A DNA stretch of 64,000 bases from an uncultured Eubacteriales bacterium (GTDB lineage Bacteria; Bacillota; Clostridia; Peptostreptococcales; Anaerovoracaceae). Shown here piece by piece: positions 52,634-61,753 of the stretch. The stretch covers positions 1-64,000 of the forward strand of contig CADCHO010000005.1 in assembly GCA_902801255.1 (NCBI GenBank). Reading direction: 5' to 3'. Positions within the stretch are counted from its first letter, which is position 1. The number at the start of each line of letters is the position of its first letter. The notes beneath the pieces are model-generated. The model ran no database searches. It was not told the DNA's origin and saw only the letters and a list, made by a program, of their open reading frames with translations. Position numbers and translations under genes: made by a program.

Positions 52634-53365
52634 TCAGTCTGCAAGCAGATCATCCATGTTATATAAACCCGCCGACTTTCCGGCAAGGAACCTCGCTGCG
52701 GCTACTGCCCCATCGGCAAACAGAGCTCTGTCGTGCGCCTGGTGTGCCACAGTAATGGTCTGTGTGTTAGTGCCGAACATCACCTCATGTGTACCTACGA
52801 TGTTTCCCATCCTGATGGCACTTATGCCGATCTCATCAGGCTCGCGCTTAGCCATGCCCGACCTTCCGAGATTGTAGTGGAGCTCCGGCCTTGCTTCGCG
52901 CACAGCATCAGCCAGCATAATTGCGGTTCCGCTCGGAGCATCAACTTTTCTGTTGTGATGAGTCTCTACGATCTCGATATCGCATGCACCGAACTTTGCG
53001 GCCACTTCTTTTACGACCTTTGCAACGAGTGCGACTCCGACAGACATGTTGGCAGATTTGAAAACAGGAATGCTCTCAGCTGCCTTTGCTATATATGCCA
53101 GCTCCTCATCAGTCTGACCTGTTGTGCAAACTACCGCAGGAAGCCCCCTTTTTACGCAATAGTCCATGAGGTCGGTCGTAACTGTATGATGTGAAAAATC
53201 TATCACCATATCTGCAGGACCCTGATAGGCGTCCAGTGTGAGATACGCGCCGTCCGCTCCGGTAGGAGTTACACCGGCGATCACTTCCATGTCGTCCGTC
53301 TGCGCGATGACGCGGGCAAGTATCATGCCCATTGCTCCGTCACTGCCATTGATTATTACTTTCAT
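52634..53365 (-). CDS. dapB: 4-hydroxy-tetrahydrodipicolinate reductase
   Basis: A 243-residue NAD(P)H enzyme of the diaminopimelate pathway. The Rossmann start is INGSDGAMG. The active-site ETHHNRKVDAPSGTA motif contains the catalytic His-His and the Lys, and VIDFSHH is also present. It follows dapA by 18 bases, in the usual order. Confidence 0.95.
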   Translation of the reverse strand: MKVIINGSDGAMGMILARVIAQTDDMEVIAGVTPTGADGAYLTLDAYQGPADMVIDFSHHTVTTDLMDYCVKRGLPAVVCTTGQTDEELAYIAKAAESIPVFKSANMSVGVALVAKVVKEVAAKFGACDIEIVETHHNRKVDAPSGTAIMLADAVREARPELHYNLGRSGMAKREPDEIGISAIRMGNIVGTHEVMFGTNTQTITVAHQAHDRALFADGAVAAARFLAGKSAGLYNMDDLLAD

Positions 53366-53383
53366 AGCTGGATCCTTCCTCCG

Positions 53384-54280
53384 TTAGCCCTCAATGATTC
53401 CCAGATCGACCATAGCCTTGCGAAGTCTCTCCAGATTAGCTTCTTCCATGCGGTACAGCGGCGACCTGATAATAGGATCGCACCATCCCATCATAGCGAG
53501 AGCTTCCTTGACCGGGATCGGGTTGACCTCACAGAAGAGTGCCTTTACCAGTTCATTGTACTTGCACTGGAGTTCTGCAGCTCCTGCTACATCTCCATTC
53601 CAGAATCTTGTGCAGATCTCGCGGGTCTCTGCCGGGATGACATTGGACAGAACCGAGATAACGCCCTTGCTTCCCATTGAGAGGAACGGAACGATCTGGT
53701 CGTCATTGCCCGAGTAAACGTCGAGCTTGTCACCTGCGAGTGCAAATGTATCTACGATCTTGGAAATGTTGGAATTGGCTTCCTTGATAGCTGCTACTCC
53801 GTCGATCTCCGCGAGCTTGACGTATGTCGACGGTTCTATGTTGAGTCCTGTTCTCGAAGGAACATTGTACGCGATGATCGGAACATCGCTCACGCTTGCG
53901 TATTCTTTGAAGAGCTTTACCAGACCATTCTGTGTGGCCTTGTTGTAATATGATGTAACGATCAGGCAGGCATCTGCTCCTGCATCGCTGGCATATTTTG
54001 TGAGCTGCTTTCCGTACTCAGTGTGGTTGGAGCCCGTACCTGCGATGATCGGAACTCTTCCGTTAGACCTTTCTACTGCATAGCTGATGCACGCCTTATG
54101 CTCTTCATCTGTGAGTGTTGAGCCTTCACCTGTTGTACCGGCGATTACGAGAGCATCGATGCCCGATTCGATCTGCCAGTCGATCAGTGCTCCGAACTGA
54201 TCAAAGTTGACTCCATCCTCTGTCATAGGTGTGATGAGAGCTGTTGCGACTCCTTCGAAAATAGTGTTGGTTCTTGCCAT
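53384..54280 (-). CDS. dapA: 4-hydroxy-tetrahydrodipicolinate synthase
   Basis: A 298-residue TIM-barrel aldolase that condenses pyruvate and aspartate semialdehyde. Motifs are AGTTGEGSTLTDEE, YYNKATQNGL (catalytic Tyr), YNVPSRTGLNI and the Schiff-base lysine in VAAIKEANSN. AGGAGG precedes the ATG. It is the first gene after the lysine riboswitch and is therefore repressed by lysine. Confidence 0.96.
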   Translation of the reverse strand: MARTNTIFEGVATALITPMTEDGVNFDQFGALIDWQIESGIDALVIAGTTGEGSTLTDEEHKACISYAVERSNGRVPIIAGTGSNHTEYGKQLTKYASDAGADACLIVTSYYNKATQNGLVKLFKEYASVSDVPIIAYNVPSRTGLNIEPSTYVKLAEIDGVAAIKEANSNISKIVDTFALAGDKLDVYSGNDDQIVPFLSMGSKGVISVLSNVIPAETREICTRFWNGDVAGAAELQCKYNELVKALFCEVNPIPVKEALAMMGWCDPIIRSPLYRMEEANLERLRKAMVDLGIIEG

Positions 54281-54360
54281 TGTTGTTTACCTCCTCATTT
54301 TGAATAATGGTCCAAGAATGAGATAAGGCTATCGTTCAGATACTTCAGAGACTGTCCTGA

Positions 54361-54391
54361 TTAAAAAAGCAGCTGACACGGATCAGCTGCT
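54361..54391 (-). terminator. Riboswitch expression-platform terminator
   Basis: On the minus strand AGCAGCTGA and TCAGCTGCT form a nine-base-pair stem with a six-base loop, followed by TTTTTTA. It stands between the lysine aptamer and dapA, so lysine binding would stop transcription here. Confidence 0.9.
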
Positions 54392-54429
54392 CATGACAAA
54401 TCAAAACAAAAAACTCTGATTGCTTATCA

Positions 54430-54598
54430 TGGATAGCGCTCCGCGTTTTCGCGACAGTCGTCCGCATCTTATTACGTCCGCCCAGATCGGCCCGGATGCA
54501 GCCCCGGCCTCACTTCGGCGTCAGCCCCTTTCGATCCTCCCTGCACTGCATTGATAAACGGGATCACTACTGATGACTTGACGCGTCCTCTATCTCAA
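54430..54598 (-). ncRNA. Lysine riboswitch (L box)
   Basis: The minus-strand leader carries the conserved lysine aptamer parts in order. It opens with AGATAGAGGACGCG, then AGTAGTGATC, GGAGGATCGAAAGGGGCTGACGCCGAAG, and GACTGTCGCGAAAACGCGGAGCGCTATC, whose end pairs back with GATAG at the start to close helix P1. A terminator lies 39 bases downstream. It controls dapA-dapB-ddh-lysA and perhaps the PP2C gene behind them. Confidence 0.93.
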
Positions 54599-54606
54599 TT
54601 GAAGAA

Positions 54607-54635
54607 ATTTTATTATGTATTCTGCATTATGTCAA
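54607..54635 (-). promoter_or_regulatory. Promoter of the lysine operon
   Basis: On the minus strand TTGACA (54635-54630) and TAAAAT (54612-54607) are spaced by 17 bases, ending about ten bases before the riboswitch. It is a near-perfect housekeeping promoter. Confidence 0.88.
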
Positions 54636-54704
54636 CGTCTGGGTGCCATTCTTTGGGTTTTTTAACAAAAACATGGCAAAACCTTCCTCAGAGCCCTATC
54701 ATAT

Positions 54705-55331
54705 TCAGGCGTCATACAGGAAGCTGATCTGCCCTGATTCCTGTTCACATGTAAGCGGAGCCTGTTCTCTGCCGAGAAAGTCAGACAGCCTTGCATCATC
54801 TTCGATCCACGGTCTGATCTCGTCTCTGCTGATCATGACAGGCATGCGGTCGTGGACTTTGATCATCGATCCGTTCGCCTCTGTGGTAAGCACTGTATAT
54901 CTGGGTATGCCCTGCTCCTCACGGTAAAATCCCGCAAGCAAGAGCAATCCGCCCTCAGGTGAAGTGAAGCGGTATTTCGCTTTGTGAGCATCACATTCAT
55001 AAAAGCCACTCGCAGGGATAACGCAGCGCCTTCTTGCGATGCTGTCCGCAAAAGTTATCTTTTCACGCGCAGTCTCCGCCCTGGCATTGATGATCAGGCC
55101 TTTCCTCACAGGATTGCTGAAACCCCAGACCATCTCCGATGCTCCGATAACACCATCTTGAGCTTCTTTTCTCCGGCTGTCTCCGTGGATCACAACAGAA
55201 GACTGCGATGGACAGATATCCCTCCGGGCTGATCCAACGGACGGAAGATCTGACAACTTTACCACCATTTCGGCCTTCATGAGCTCCCTCAGCTCTATTT
55301 CAAAATCTTCATAATAGTACCGGCAGCACAT
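54705..55331 (-). CDS. HMCES/YedK-type abasic-site protein (SRAP)
   Basis: A 208-residue SRAP-domain protein that forms a covalent link with abasic sites in single-stranded DNA through its N-terminal Cys. The start at 55331 leaves the catalytic Cys2 (MCCRYYYED) after Met removal; longer starts would bury it. Other landmarks are FSNPVRKGLIINARAETA, RRRCVIPASGFYECD with the active-site Glu, and TVLTTEANGSMIKVHDRMPVM with the catalytic His. It follows the small gene at 55361. Confidence 0.92.
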   Translation of the reverse strand: MCCRYYYEDFEIELRELMKAEMVVKLSDLPSVGSARRDICPSQSSVVIHGDSRRKEAQDGVIGASEMVWGFSNPVRKGLIINARAETAREKITFADSIARRRCVIPASGFYECDAHKAKYRFTSPEGGLLLLAGFYREEQGIPRYTVLTTEANGSMIKVHDRMPVMISRDEIRPWIEDDARLSDFLGREQAPLTCEQESGQISFLYDA

Positions 55332-55360
55332 ATCCTGACTTTGCTTTTCCTCTTTTCGCC

Positions 55361-55630
55361 TCAATCTTCATTTATATCTCTGTACAGTCTGTTAATCGAT
55401 GCCTGAGCATGTTCTGAAATATGCTTGTTTTTGATGTGATCCCGAAGATCCATAATCGCCAGCATCTCGTCAGCAACATCTTCAAGCCGGTGATTCCCGC
55501 GGGATATATAGCTCATCATCCTCTCCGCTGTGAAATCAGTGTTCATCTCAGCACAAATCAACCGGGTGAACTCCTCCGGATATCCTTTGCGAAGCATCAA
55601 TTCATAAAGCAGTTTACTCTTTTCACTCAT
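55361..55630 (-). CDS. Small hypothetical helical protein
   Basis: An 89-residue, mostly helical protein beginning MSEKSKLLYELMLRKGYPEEFTRLI and ending YRDINED. I do not recognise it. Similar short clostridial proteins occur beside YedK genes. Its stop lies 29 bases before the YedK start, suggesting co-transcription. The ribosome binding site is weak. Confidence 0.65.
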   Translation of the reverse strand: MSEKSKLLYELMLRKGYPEEFTRLICAEMNTDFTAERMMSYISRGNHRLEDVADEMLAIMDLRDHIKNKHISEHAQASINRLYRDINED

Positions 55631-55664
55631 AAATCTGTCTCTTTTTCATAATACCATATCCGAA

Positions 55665-55696
55665 TAAAATAAAGGACAGCATTAAAATGCCGTCCC
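55665..55696 (-). terminator. Terminator of the 71-residue gene
   Basis: On the minus strand GGACGGCATT and AATGCTGTCC pair with one mismatch around a two- to four-base loop, followed by TTTATTTTATT. Confidence 0.75.
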
Positions 55697-55725
55697 TTTT
55701 GACTTTTACTATGCTTATGTGTCTG

Positions 55726-55941
55726 TCAGCGTACAAATGGCGCACGATACTCCGCATTGATCTCGCGGATCTCCTTTTCGCCATCGATGTATGGCTGATA
55801 AAGAGAATCTATCGTTCCTCCTCCGCGGTTATCACATCCCGAGCAGAATTCACATTCGATCCCACAGTTGCCCCATAGTGACTGACGTACGATCTGTTCT
55901 CTCTCTTCACGTGTCGTATCCTTAATAAGAATTGACTTCAT
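55726..55941 (-). CDS. Small Cys-rich hypothetical protein
   Basis: A 71-residue protein with four Cys in CGIECEFCSGCDNRGGG near residues 26-42, a likely metal-binding site. It begins MKSILIKDTTREEREQIV and ends NAEYRAPFVR. GGAGA precedes the ATG. The four-Cys spacing could hold zinc or an Fe-S cluster. I know of no assigned function. It has its own terminator at 55665-55696. Confidence 0.7.
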   Translation of the reverse strand: MKSILIKDTTREEREQIVRQSLWGNCGIECEFCSGCDNRGGGTIDSLYQPYIDGEKEIREINAEYRAPFVR

Positions 55942-56117
55942 AGTGCTGTCTCCGAATACTCACCCTTCTTTTATTTCTTAAATATTTCAGTACACTTCAG
56001 TTTAAAAACCTATCATTTTGCTAGGTATTTCTATTTGTGCACATTATCAACCTTTTTAATAGTTATGTCAAGCCCTTCGGACATCAGCTGCTGTATATAG
56101 TGAGCGTCAGATCCCGC

Positions 56118-57494
56118 TTATGCTTCTTTTTTCAGATCTTCAACAGCTTTTTCAACATTCAGCCTTGTCAGGATCAGTGTGATCAGCAGGTTAAATATCA
56201 TCGGAAGCCACAGATACATAACGTGAAGCATATTGATACAGGATGCAGTCTGCTCTGCAGCTCCGCCCACATAACCGCTGAAACTGAGAAGCCAACCGGC
56301 AAGTGCTGTCCCGATTCCACCGCCGAGCTTAGTGCCAAGGGATGTGCATGAATACATGGTGCCGTCTACACGCTTGCCATGTGTAAGATATGTATATTCC
56401 GAACAGGTCGCGATAAGAGCATTCATATCTCCCTGCAGCGGGCTCATTCCGAATGCTGCGATAGCAGTGCATGCAAGCATGAGAGGAATGCTGCCCATAT
56501 AGCCTGCTATGACGACGCCAAGCCTGCCCAGAGTGCCTGCAGTATACCCGTAAAGATTCAGTTTATACATGCCTTTGAACTTCAGTACAAGTGTAGGTGT
56601 GAACAGCAGACCTATTATCATAGGTATATTGATGGCCCAGGAGAAAACGCCCAGTAAATTGGCATTTTTAAGCACATAGGTCATGTAGTAAATACCCATA
56701 TTCAGAGTAGCTGTATATATCTGCATGAGAATGTACGAGGCGCAGATCATCAGATAGTACTTGTTTTTTATCAGCAGTTTGAATGCGTCTATAAGGTTGT
56801 ATTTTTCATCAGTATGATCTTCTGCCGCTGCCCCGTGGACCGTTTCACCTTCTGCAAGCTCTTCCGGCGACAGCTCTCTGACTGACATAACGGAGATCGT
56901 GTTGGAGATGATACCGACTATTGCATATATAATAGCCACTGTTCTCCATGCAGCAGCGGTTCCGCCAAAATGCGCTACAAGGCCAACCGTTATCGTCTGG
57001 ATCAGCATACTGGTACCAAAGGCGAACATGAATCGGATCGATCCCATCTGCACACGCTCATGGTTATTCTTTGTGATCAGAGCCGTAAGAGCTGAAAACG
57101 CAATATTATTTGCTGTATAAAAGCCTGCATTCAGCAGCGTGTAAGCAATGAAGAACCATGCGTACTGTGAAGCCGGGCTTATATCCGCAGGTATGCAGAA
57201 GATGGCAACCAGGCATACAGCACAGCCGAAATATCCGTAGAACATCCACGGCCTTGCTTTACCCATTTTAGTCTGAGTCTTATCGATCAGGGATCCGAAA
57301 AAGACATCGCTTACACCGTCAAAGAGCTTTGACAGAGCTATCAGTGTACCGACAACGCCCGCATTCATGCCGACCGTATCGGTCAGGAAAATCATTACGA
57401 ACGCTGAAAGCAGTGCATACACCACATTACCGGCTATATCACCTGATCCGTAACCGATCTTGTTATACCATTTCAAATATGTTTTCTCTTCCAT
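56118..57494 (-). CDS. GPH-family sugar:cation symporter (MFS)
   Basis: A 458-residue transporter with about twelve hydrophobic helices, of the glycoside-pentoside-hexuronide:cation family (MelB, LacS). The start YNKIGYGSGDIAGNVVYAL and the loop GSLIDKTQTKMGKARPWMFYG are characteristic. Lying 15 bases after a cytoplasmic beta-galactosidase, it most likely imports lactose or another beta-galactoside. The ATG at 57494 is five bases from AGGAGG; the GTG just before it is too close. A weak five-base hairpin at 56008-56026 may end the transcript. The rest of the 176-base gap to the left shows nothing else. Confidence 0.88.
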   Translation of the reverse strand: MEEKTYLKWYNKIGYGSGDIAGNVVYALLSAFVMIFLTDTVGMNAGVVGTLIALSKLFDGVSDVFFGSLIDKTQTKMGKARPWMFYGYFGCAVCLVAIFCIPADISPASQYAWFFIAYTLLNAGFYTANNIAFSALTALITKNNHERVQMGSIRFMFAFGTSMLIQTITVGLVAHFGGTAAAWRTVAIIYAIVGIISNTISVMSVRELSPEELAEGETVHGAAAEDHTDEKYNLIDAFKLLIKNKYYLMICASYILMQIYTATLNMGIYYMTYVLKNANLLGVFSWAINIPMIIGLLFTPTLVLKFKGMYKLNLYGYTAGTLGRLGVVIAGYMGSIPLMLACTAIAAFGMSPLQGDMNALIATCSEYTYLTHGKRVDGTMYSCTSLGTKLGGGIGTALAGWLLSFSGYVGGAAEQTASCINMLHVMYLWLPMIFNLLITLILTRLNVEKAVEDLKKEA

Positions 57495-57509
57495 CACAAC
57501 CTCCTGACA

Positions 57510-60500
57510 TCATACCTGTTTGTTCAGATTCTCCGGAATCATCATGAATGCGAACTTATATCGGTCTTCATCGATTCTGTATTTCTTCTGCAGCTCCGGC
57601 CCGCAGCTTGCTGACCCCATACCGGACATGCGGTGATCTATGCAAAGCACTGTACTTCCGCAGGCTGTCAGCTCATGATCATGCGCTTTGTTTTCAAGTT
57701 CTTCCTGAGTATAGCGTGAAGCATTAAATGAGAATGTGCCGCCGTCTGCAGATATGACATTAAAACATATGCCCTTTCCCCTGACCGAGACATAGTCACA
57801 GTCATAATGGGAGCCGTTCTCCTGAGGACGTATATATGGTTCGTGCAGATCTCCCAAAGAAACCGTGAAAGAATCGTGCCTCGCGTTCTGATGTTTATCA
57901 GCATATGATTCCCCCGGTCCCATCCCATAATAGGAGACCGTTTTGAGCCACTTCTTCAGGAACAGCCGTATACCAATCCTCGGCAGTGAAAGGATCTGCG
58001 GATCCTTTACCGCGTTTACCTTCAGCGTGACAGCTCCTTTTCTGTATATTTTCCAGACAGTATCCATCCTTACGACCGGCTGGACTGACACGGCTCCTGC
58101 AGACTGCCTTACCTGTATCTCTGCATATTCAGGCTCACACTTGCATTTCACTTCATATGCCCGGGTAAGGGTGTGATCCAGTCTTTCTGTTTTTAACTTG
58201 TCGACCACAAACATATCGTTATCGACAGGCGCACGCCAGAAATTGAACTCCACAGGCCTGTCCAGCAGGTCCTCTCCTTCAAACATCATGGATACCGGCA
58301 TTCCTGTGCGCTTATCAAATGAATAGCTGAACCCCGTTCCCGTGATAACCAGCAGTGGATCATTCTCATCATCCCGGATCGACAACGGAGCTGCTGTTCC
58401 GTCCGATACATGATCCAGCAGAGCCGTGGCCTTTGCATGTTTGGGATCCCTAACCGGTATCCTGATCTCATCGAATCCAAGCTCATGACCCGCCGATAAA
58501 GCTCCGTGTGACTTTTTCAGCACATATGCAATATGCAGAAAACATCTTCCCCTTGACGGTACAGTCAAAGGAAGTTCCATATTTGCACTATTTCCGGGCA
58601 TTATGGAAGGCAGTTCCAGTGTCCCCTCTGCTATCCTGATCCCGTCATGGACTAACGCATAGGATGCACTGATGATATCTTCAGGATCTGTAAAGTCCAT
58701 ATGGTTCTTAACAGTAAGCTTTCCTGATGATACGTCATAGCTGCATCGAAGAGGCCTGTATACATTTTTATATTCCAAAAGCCCGGTATGGGGACTTCTG
58801 TCCGGATATACAAGGCCGTCAAGGCAGAAGTTGCCGTCATGCTGCAGCTCTCCGTTGTCTCCGCCGTACATATAAATATCTTTACCATCCACCGTCTTTC
58901 CTCCGTAAATCGCATGATCGCAGAATTCCCATACAAAGCCTCCGCACAGCGCCGGATATTCTTCTATCAGTTCATGGTAGTCTTCTATATCTCCCGGTCC
59001 ATTGCCCATGGCATGGCAGTATTCAACAAGCAATAGAGGTTTAGCCGGATCATTATCAAGGTAACTTCTGATATCTTCAAATGACGGGTACATCCTTCCG
59101 ACTATATCTATATTGCTGCAGTCATATTCCCTGTCATCAGGCAGATAATACGCACTTTCATAAGTGGTCAGCCTGTCAGGATTGACCTTCTTAGTCCATT
59201 CAAGAGCTCTCTCAAAAGTGCAACCGTAACCGCATTCATTTCCCATGGACCACATCAATATGCACGGACGGTTCCTGTTGCGGATCACCATACTCCTTAT
59301 ACGGTCCAGAGTAGGTTCGATGAATTCCGGGTTATCAGCGATCCTCTCATGGGCCATCTGCATCTTGCGGGTATAATCGTCTTCATTGAAATAAAGGGCC
59401 TCTGTCCCATGACTCTCGTTATCAGCTTCATCGATAACATAAAGGCCTATGCTGTCACACAGCTGGTAGAAAAACGGCACGTTAGGATAATGACTCGCCC
59501 GGACAGAATTGAAATTGTTCTCTTTGATGATCATCAGATCTGAAAGCGTGCGCGTATAATCCATCACGGCTCCCTTTACCGGATCAGATTCATGCCTGTT
59601 CACTCCATTGAAAATGATCGGCACTCCGTTCAGGAGCACCTGACTGTCCCTGATCGTTACAGTTCTGAATCCGACACGTTCATTGATGACCTCATTTGAA
59701 GTTTCCAGGATCAGTTTATACAGGAATGGATTCTCTGCATTCCACAGGACGGGATTTCTGACAGTAAGACATAGGTCTGACTCATCTGACGATTTCGCAC
59801 TTGCTGCCACATGTTCTTTGCCATTTTCATCTGTGCAGAACAGTGTTGCTTTCACAGGTACAGGATGATTTCCCGCAAAAGAAAGTCTGATCTTCAGGTC
59901 CGCGGTTTTATGATCTGAAGCGATCTCAATAGTAATATGGTAATCACGTATCCCTGCAGCCGGCCTGTTAAGCAGATATACATCACGGAAAATGCCGGAC
60001 ATGCGGAACTTATCCTGATCCTCAAGATAGCTGCCGTCGCACCATTTGAGCACGAGCACAGCCAGCAGATTGTCTCCCTCAAGCAGAAACGGTGTTACAT
60101 CAAATTCTGATGTGTGATGGGAAACCTGGCTGTATCCCACATATCTGCCGTTCAGCCAGACATAGAAACATGAGTCGACCCCCTCGAAGTTCAGAAAGGT
60201 GCATCCGGCTTTATGGTCCTTATGCCATTGGAAGTGATATCTGTAAGCTCCGCAGGGATTATCCTGCGGTACATATGGCGGGTCAAACGGAAAGGGATAG
60301 CGTATGTTAGTATATTGATTCTTATCGTATCCCCTCATCTGCCATGAGAACGGAACATACTCCTTATTCCACCAGTCTCCGGCCTCGTAGGACGGGAGAT
60401 AAAACTCGTCCTTAAGGTCGTAAATACTCGGGAAAAAAGCAAAATTCCATTCACAGCCGCTGAGCATCTGGAGCCTCTGTGATGATTCCCTGAGACTGAC

Positions 60501-60602
60501 AAGCTGGTCATTTCTCCCGGAATCCGGGATATAGTAGCATCTGTAAGGTTCCGTATTCTCATGCAGAACAGCCATGTTTTCATAATGTCTCGGAATGATC
60601 AT
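57510..60602 (-). CDS. lacZ: Beta-galactosidase, GH2 (LacZ type)
   Basis: A 1030-residue cytoplasmic enzyme, full LacZ length. The sugar-binding, immunoglobulin-like, TIM-barrel and C-terminal small domains are all present. The acid/base is Glu456 in SMGNECGYG and the nucleophile Glu527 in LLVEYCHAMGNG; FNGVNRHESDP is also intact. No signal peptide is seen. It hydrolyses lactose or related galactosides brought in by the downstream GPH transporter. AGGAGGGC precedes the ATG at ideal spacing. The divergent AraC gene probably controls it. Confidence 0.95.
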   Translation of the reverse strand: MIIPRHYENMAVLHENTEPYRCYYIPDSGRNDQLVSLRESSQRLQMLSGCEWNFAFFPSIYDLKDEFYLPSYEAGDWWNKEYVPFSWQMRGYDKNQYTNIRYPFPFDPPYVPQDNPCGAYRYHFQWHKDHKAGCTFLNFEGVDSCFYVWLNGRYVGYSQVSHHTSEFDVTPFLLEGDNLLAVLVLKWCDGSYLEDQDKFRMSGIFRDVYLLNRPAAGIRDYHITIEIASDHKTADLKIRLSFAGNHPVPVKATLFCTDENGKEHVAASAKSSDESDLCLTVRNPVLWNAENPFLYKLILETSNEVINERVGFRTVTIRDSQVLLNGVPIIFNGVNRHESDPVKGAVMDYTRTLSDLMIIKENNFNSVRASHYPNVPFFYQLCDSIGLYVIDEADNESHGTEALYFNEDDYTRKMQMAHERIADNPEFIEPTLDRIRSMVIRNRNRPCILMWSMGNECGYGCTFERALEWTKKVNPDRLTTYESAYYLPDDREYDCSNIDIVGRMYPSFEDIRSYLDNDPAKPLLLVEYCHAMGNGPGDIEDYHELIEEYPALCGGFVWEFCDHAIYGGKTVDGKDIYMYGGDNGELQHDGNFCLDGLVYPDRSPHTGLLEYKNVYRPLRCSYDVSSGKLTVKNHMDFTDPEDIISASYALVHDGIRIAEGTLELPSIMPGNSANMELPLTVPSRGRCFLHIAYVLKKSHGALSAGHELGFDEIRIPVRDPKHAKATALLDHVSDGTAAPLSIRDDENDPLLVITGTGFSYSFDKRTGMPVSMMFEGEDLLDRPVEFNFWRAPVDNDMFVVDKLKTERLDHTLTRAYEVKCKCEPEYAEIQVRQSAGAVSVQPVVRMDTVWKIYRKGAVTLKVNAVKDPQILSLPRIGIRLFLKKWLKTVSYYGMGPGESYADKHQNARHDSFTVSLGDLHEPYIRPQENGSHYDCDYVSVRGKGICFNVISADGGTFSFNASRYTQEELENKAHDHELTACGSTVLCIDHRMSGMGSASCGPELQKKYRIDEDRYKFAFMMIPENLNKQV

Positions 60603-60642
60603 CAGTGCCCTCCTGTGTCAGAGAAAAACCCTTTTTTCATGT

Positions 60643-60718
60643 GTTTTCAACGTTGATAACATTATAAAAAACCGCCCTTTTCAAAGCATATGCACAAAAC
60701 AGTTTAAAACATGCACAA
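60643..60718 (-). promoter_or_regulatory. lacZ promoter with AraC boxes and a LacI-type operator
   Basis: Read on the minus strand, two direct copies of TTGTGCAT (60718-60711 and 60697-60690) are spaced 21 bases start to start, the second touching a weak -35. A perfect TATAAT lies at 60666-60661. Immediately after it comes GTTTTCAACGTTGATAAC (60660-60643), an 18-bp near-perfect palindrome of the LacI/cre type covering the expected start site. This suggests activation by the AraC protein and separate repression. AACCGCC/GGCGGTT inverted repeats (60670, 60730) flank the boxes. Confidence 0.6.
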
Positions 60719-60800
60719 GCTTGGAATTTGGCGGTTCAGCCATTGCCAGAAATCGTTATGGTGATAAAATAGTGGTCAAATAAAAAGCGAGGTTACAGCT

Positions 60801-61673
60801 ATGTACGTGAACTCAGGTTATCTGCATAATTCCAGAACGCCTTTTAAGGAAAAGACTAAGCCGCTCAGGATACTCAGCGCCGGGACTTACCAGCTTCACA
60901 GCTGGCCAAAGTTGCCAACATGGCGCCCAAGAGGCCGTGTCGACTGGCAATTGATATACATTGCCGCAGGAAAGGGACATTTCATCTTTGACCACAAGGA
61001 AGTAATTGTTCCTGCAGGCAACATGGTGCTTTACCAGCCTAAAGAAGAGCAGCACTATTACTATCTTGGTGAAGATCGTACACAGGTATGGTTCGTCCAC
61101 TTTACGGGACGCGAGGTCCGAAAGATCCTGCAGTACTATGAGATCACTCTTCACAGCAATATCCTTTGTACAGGGCTGTCCAGGGAGTATGAAGATTACT
61201 TCCGTAAAATGAGGGACGAGCTTGTCGCCTGCAGGTGGGGTTATGAAGAAATGCTCACATATCTGTTCCGTGAGCTGCTTATGACTATACACAGACGCAT
61301 GGAAGAAAATCTCCCGCGCTTTTCAGGCTTTACAAGTCAGGAGATCGATCTTGCCAAAGAGTATTTCACAGAACACTACAATGAAGAGATAAACATAGAA
61401 AATTACACGCGTTCGAGGCACGTAAGCACCAGCTGGTTCAACAAGAGCTTTAAAAATGCCGTCGGCACAACACCTATGAACTTTATCCTTTCCATCAGGA
61501 TCCGCAACGCGCAGGCCCTCCTGGAAACTACCGATTACAACATCTCCAACATAGCCTCCATGGTTGGCTACGAGAATGCATTTTACTTCAGCCGGCTTTT
61601 CAAGAAACATAAAGGGCTGTCGCCTGCAGCATACAGAAAGATCTTCCGCGAAAAGTATTCCGACCATATGTAA
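60801..61673 (+). CDS. AraC-family transcriptional regulator
   Basis: A 290-residue regulator with an N-terminal cupin-like ligand domain (IYIAAGKGHFIFDHKEVIVPAGNMVLYQP) and a C-terminal pair of helix-turn-helix motifs, HVSTSWFNKSFKNAVGTTPMNFI and NISNIASMVGYENAFYFSRLFKKHKGLSPAAYRK. Regulators of this kind sense sugars. It is divergent from lacZ across 198 bases. GCGAGG precedes the ATG. Confidence 0.9.
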   Translation: MYVNSGYLHNSRTPFKEKTKPLRILSAGTYQLHSWPKLPTWRPRGRVDWQLIYIAAGKGHFIFDHKEVIVPAGNMVLYQPKEEQHYYYLGEDRTQVWFVHFTGREVRKILQYYEITLHSNILCTGLSREYEDYFRKMRDELVACRWGYEEMLTYLFRELLMTIHRRMEENLPRFSGFTSQEIDLAKEYFTEHYNEEINIENYTRSRHVSTSWFNKSFKNAVGTTPMNFILSIRIRNAQALLETTDYNISNIASMVGYENAFYFSRLFKKHKGLSPAAYRKIFREKYSDHM

Positions 61674-61708
61674 GAGGCACTCCCTTTCGAACACAAATAC
61701 ATCTCATG

Positions 61709-61736
61709 AAAAAAGCCCCGGGGAATTCTCCGGGGC
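61709..61736 (-). terminator. Terminator of the Nudix gene
   Basis: On the minus strand GCCCCGGAG and CTCCCCGGGGC-type arms form a nine-base stem with a short loop, followed by six T residues. It lies 17 bases past the Nudix stop and may also act against the converging araC transcript. Confidence 0.85.
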
Positions 61737-61753
61737 ATTGGTTTGGTCCCTGA

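Noticed and set aside
54430..54598. T-box leader
   Set aside because: The conserved blocks (GATAGAGG.CGCG, CGCCGAAG, GACTGTCGCG, GCGCTATC) are those of the lysine aptamer; there is no T-box AGGGTGGNACCGCG sequence.
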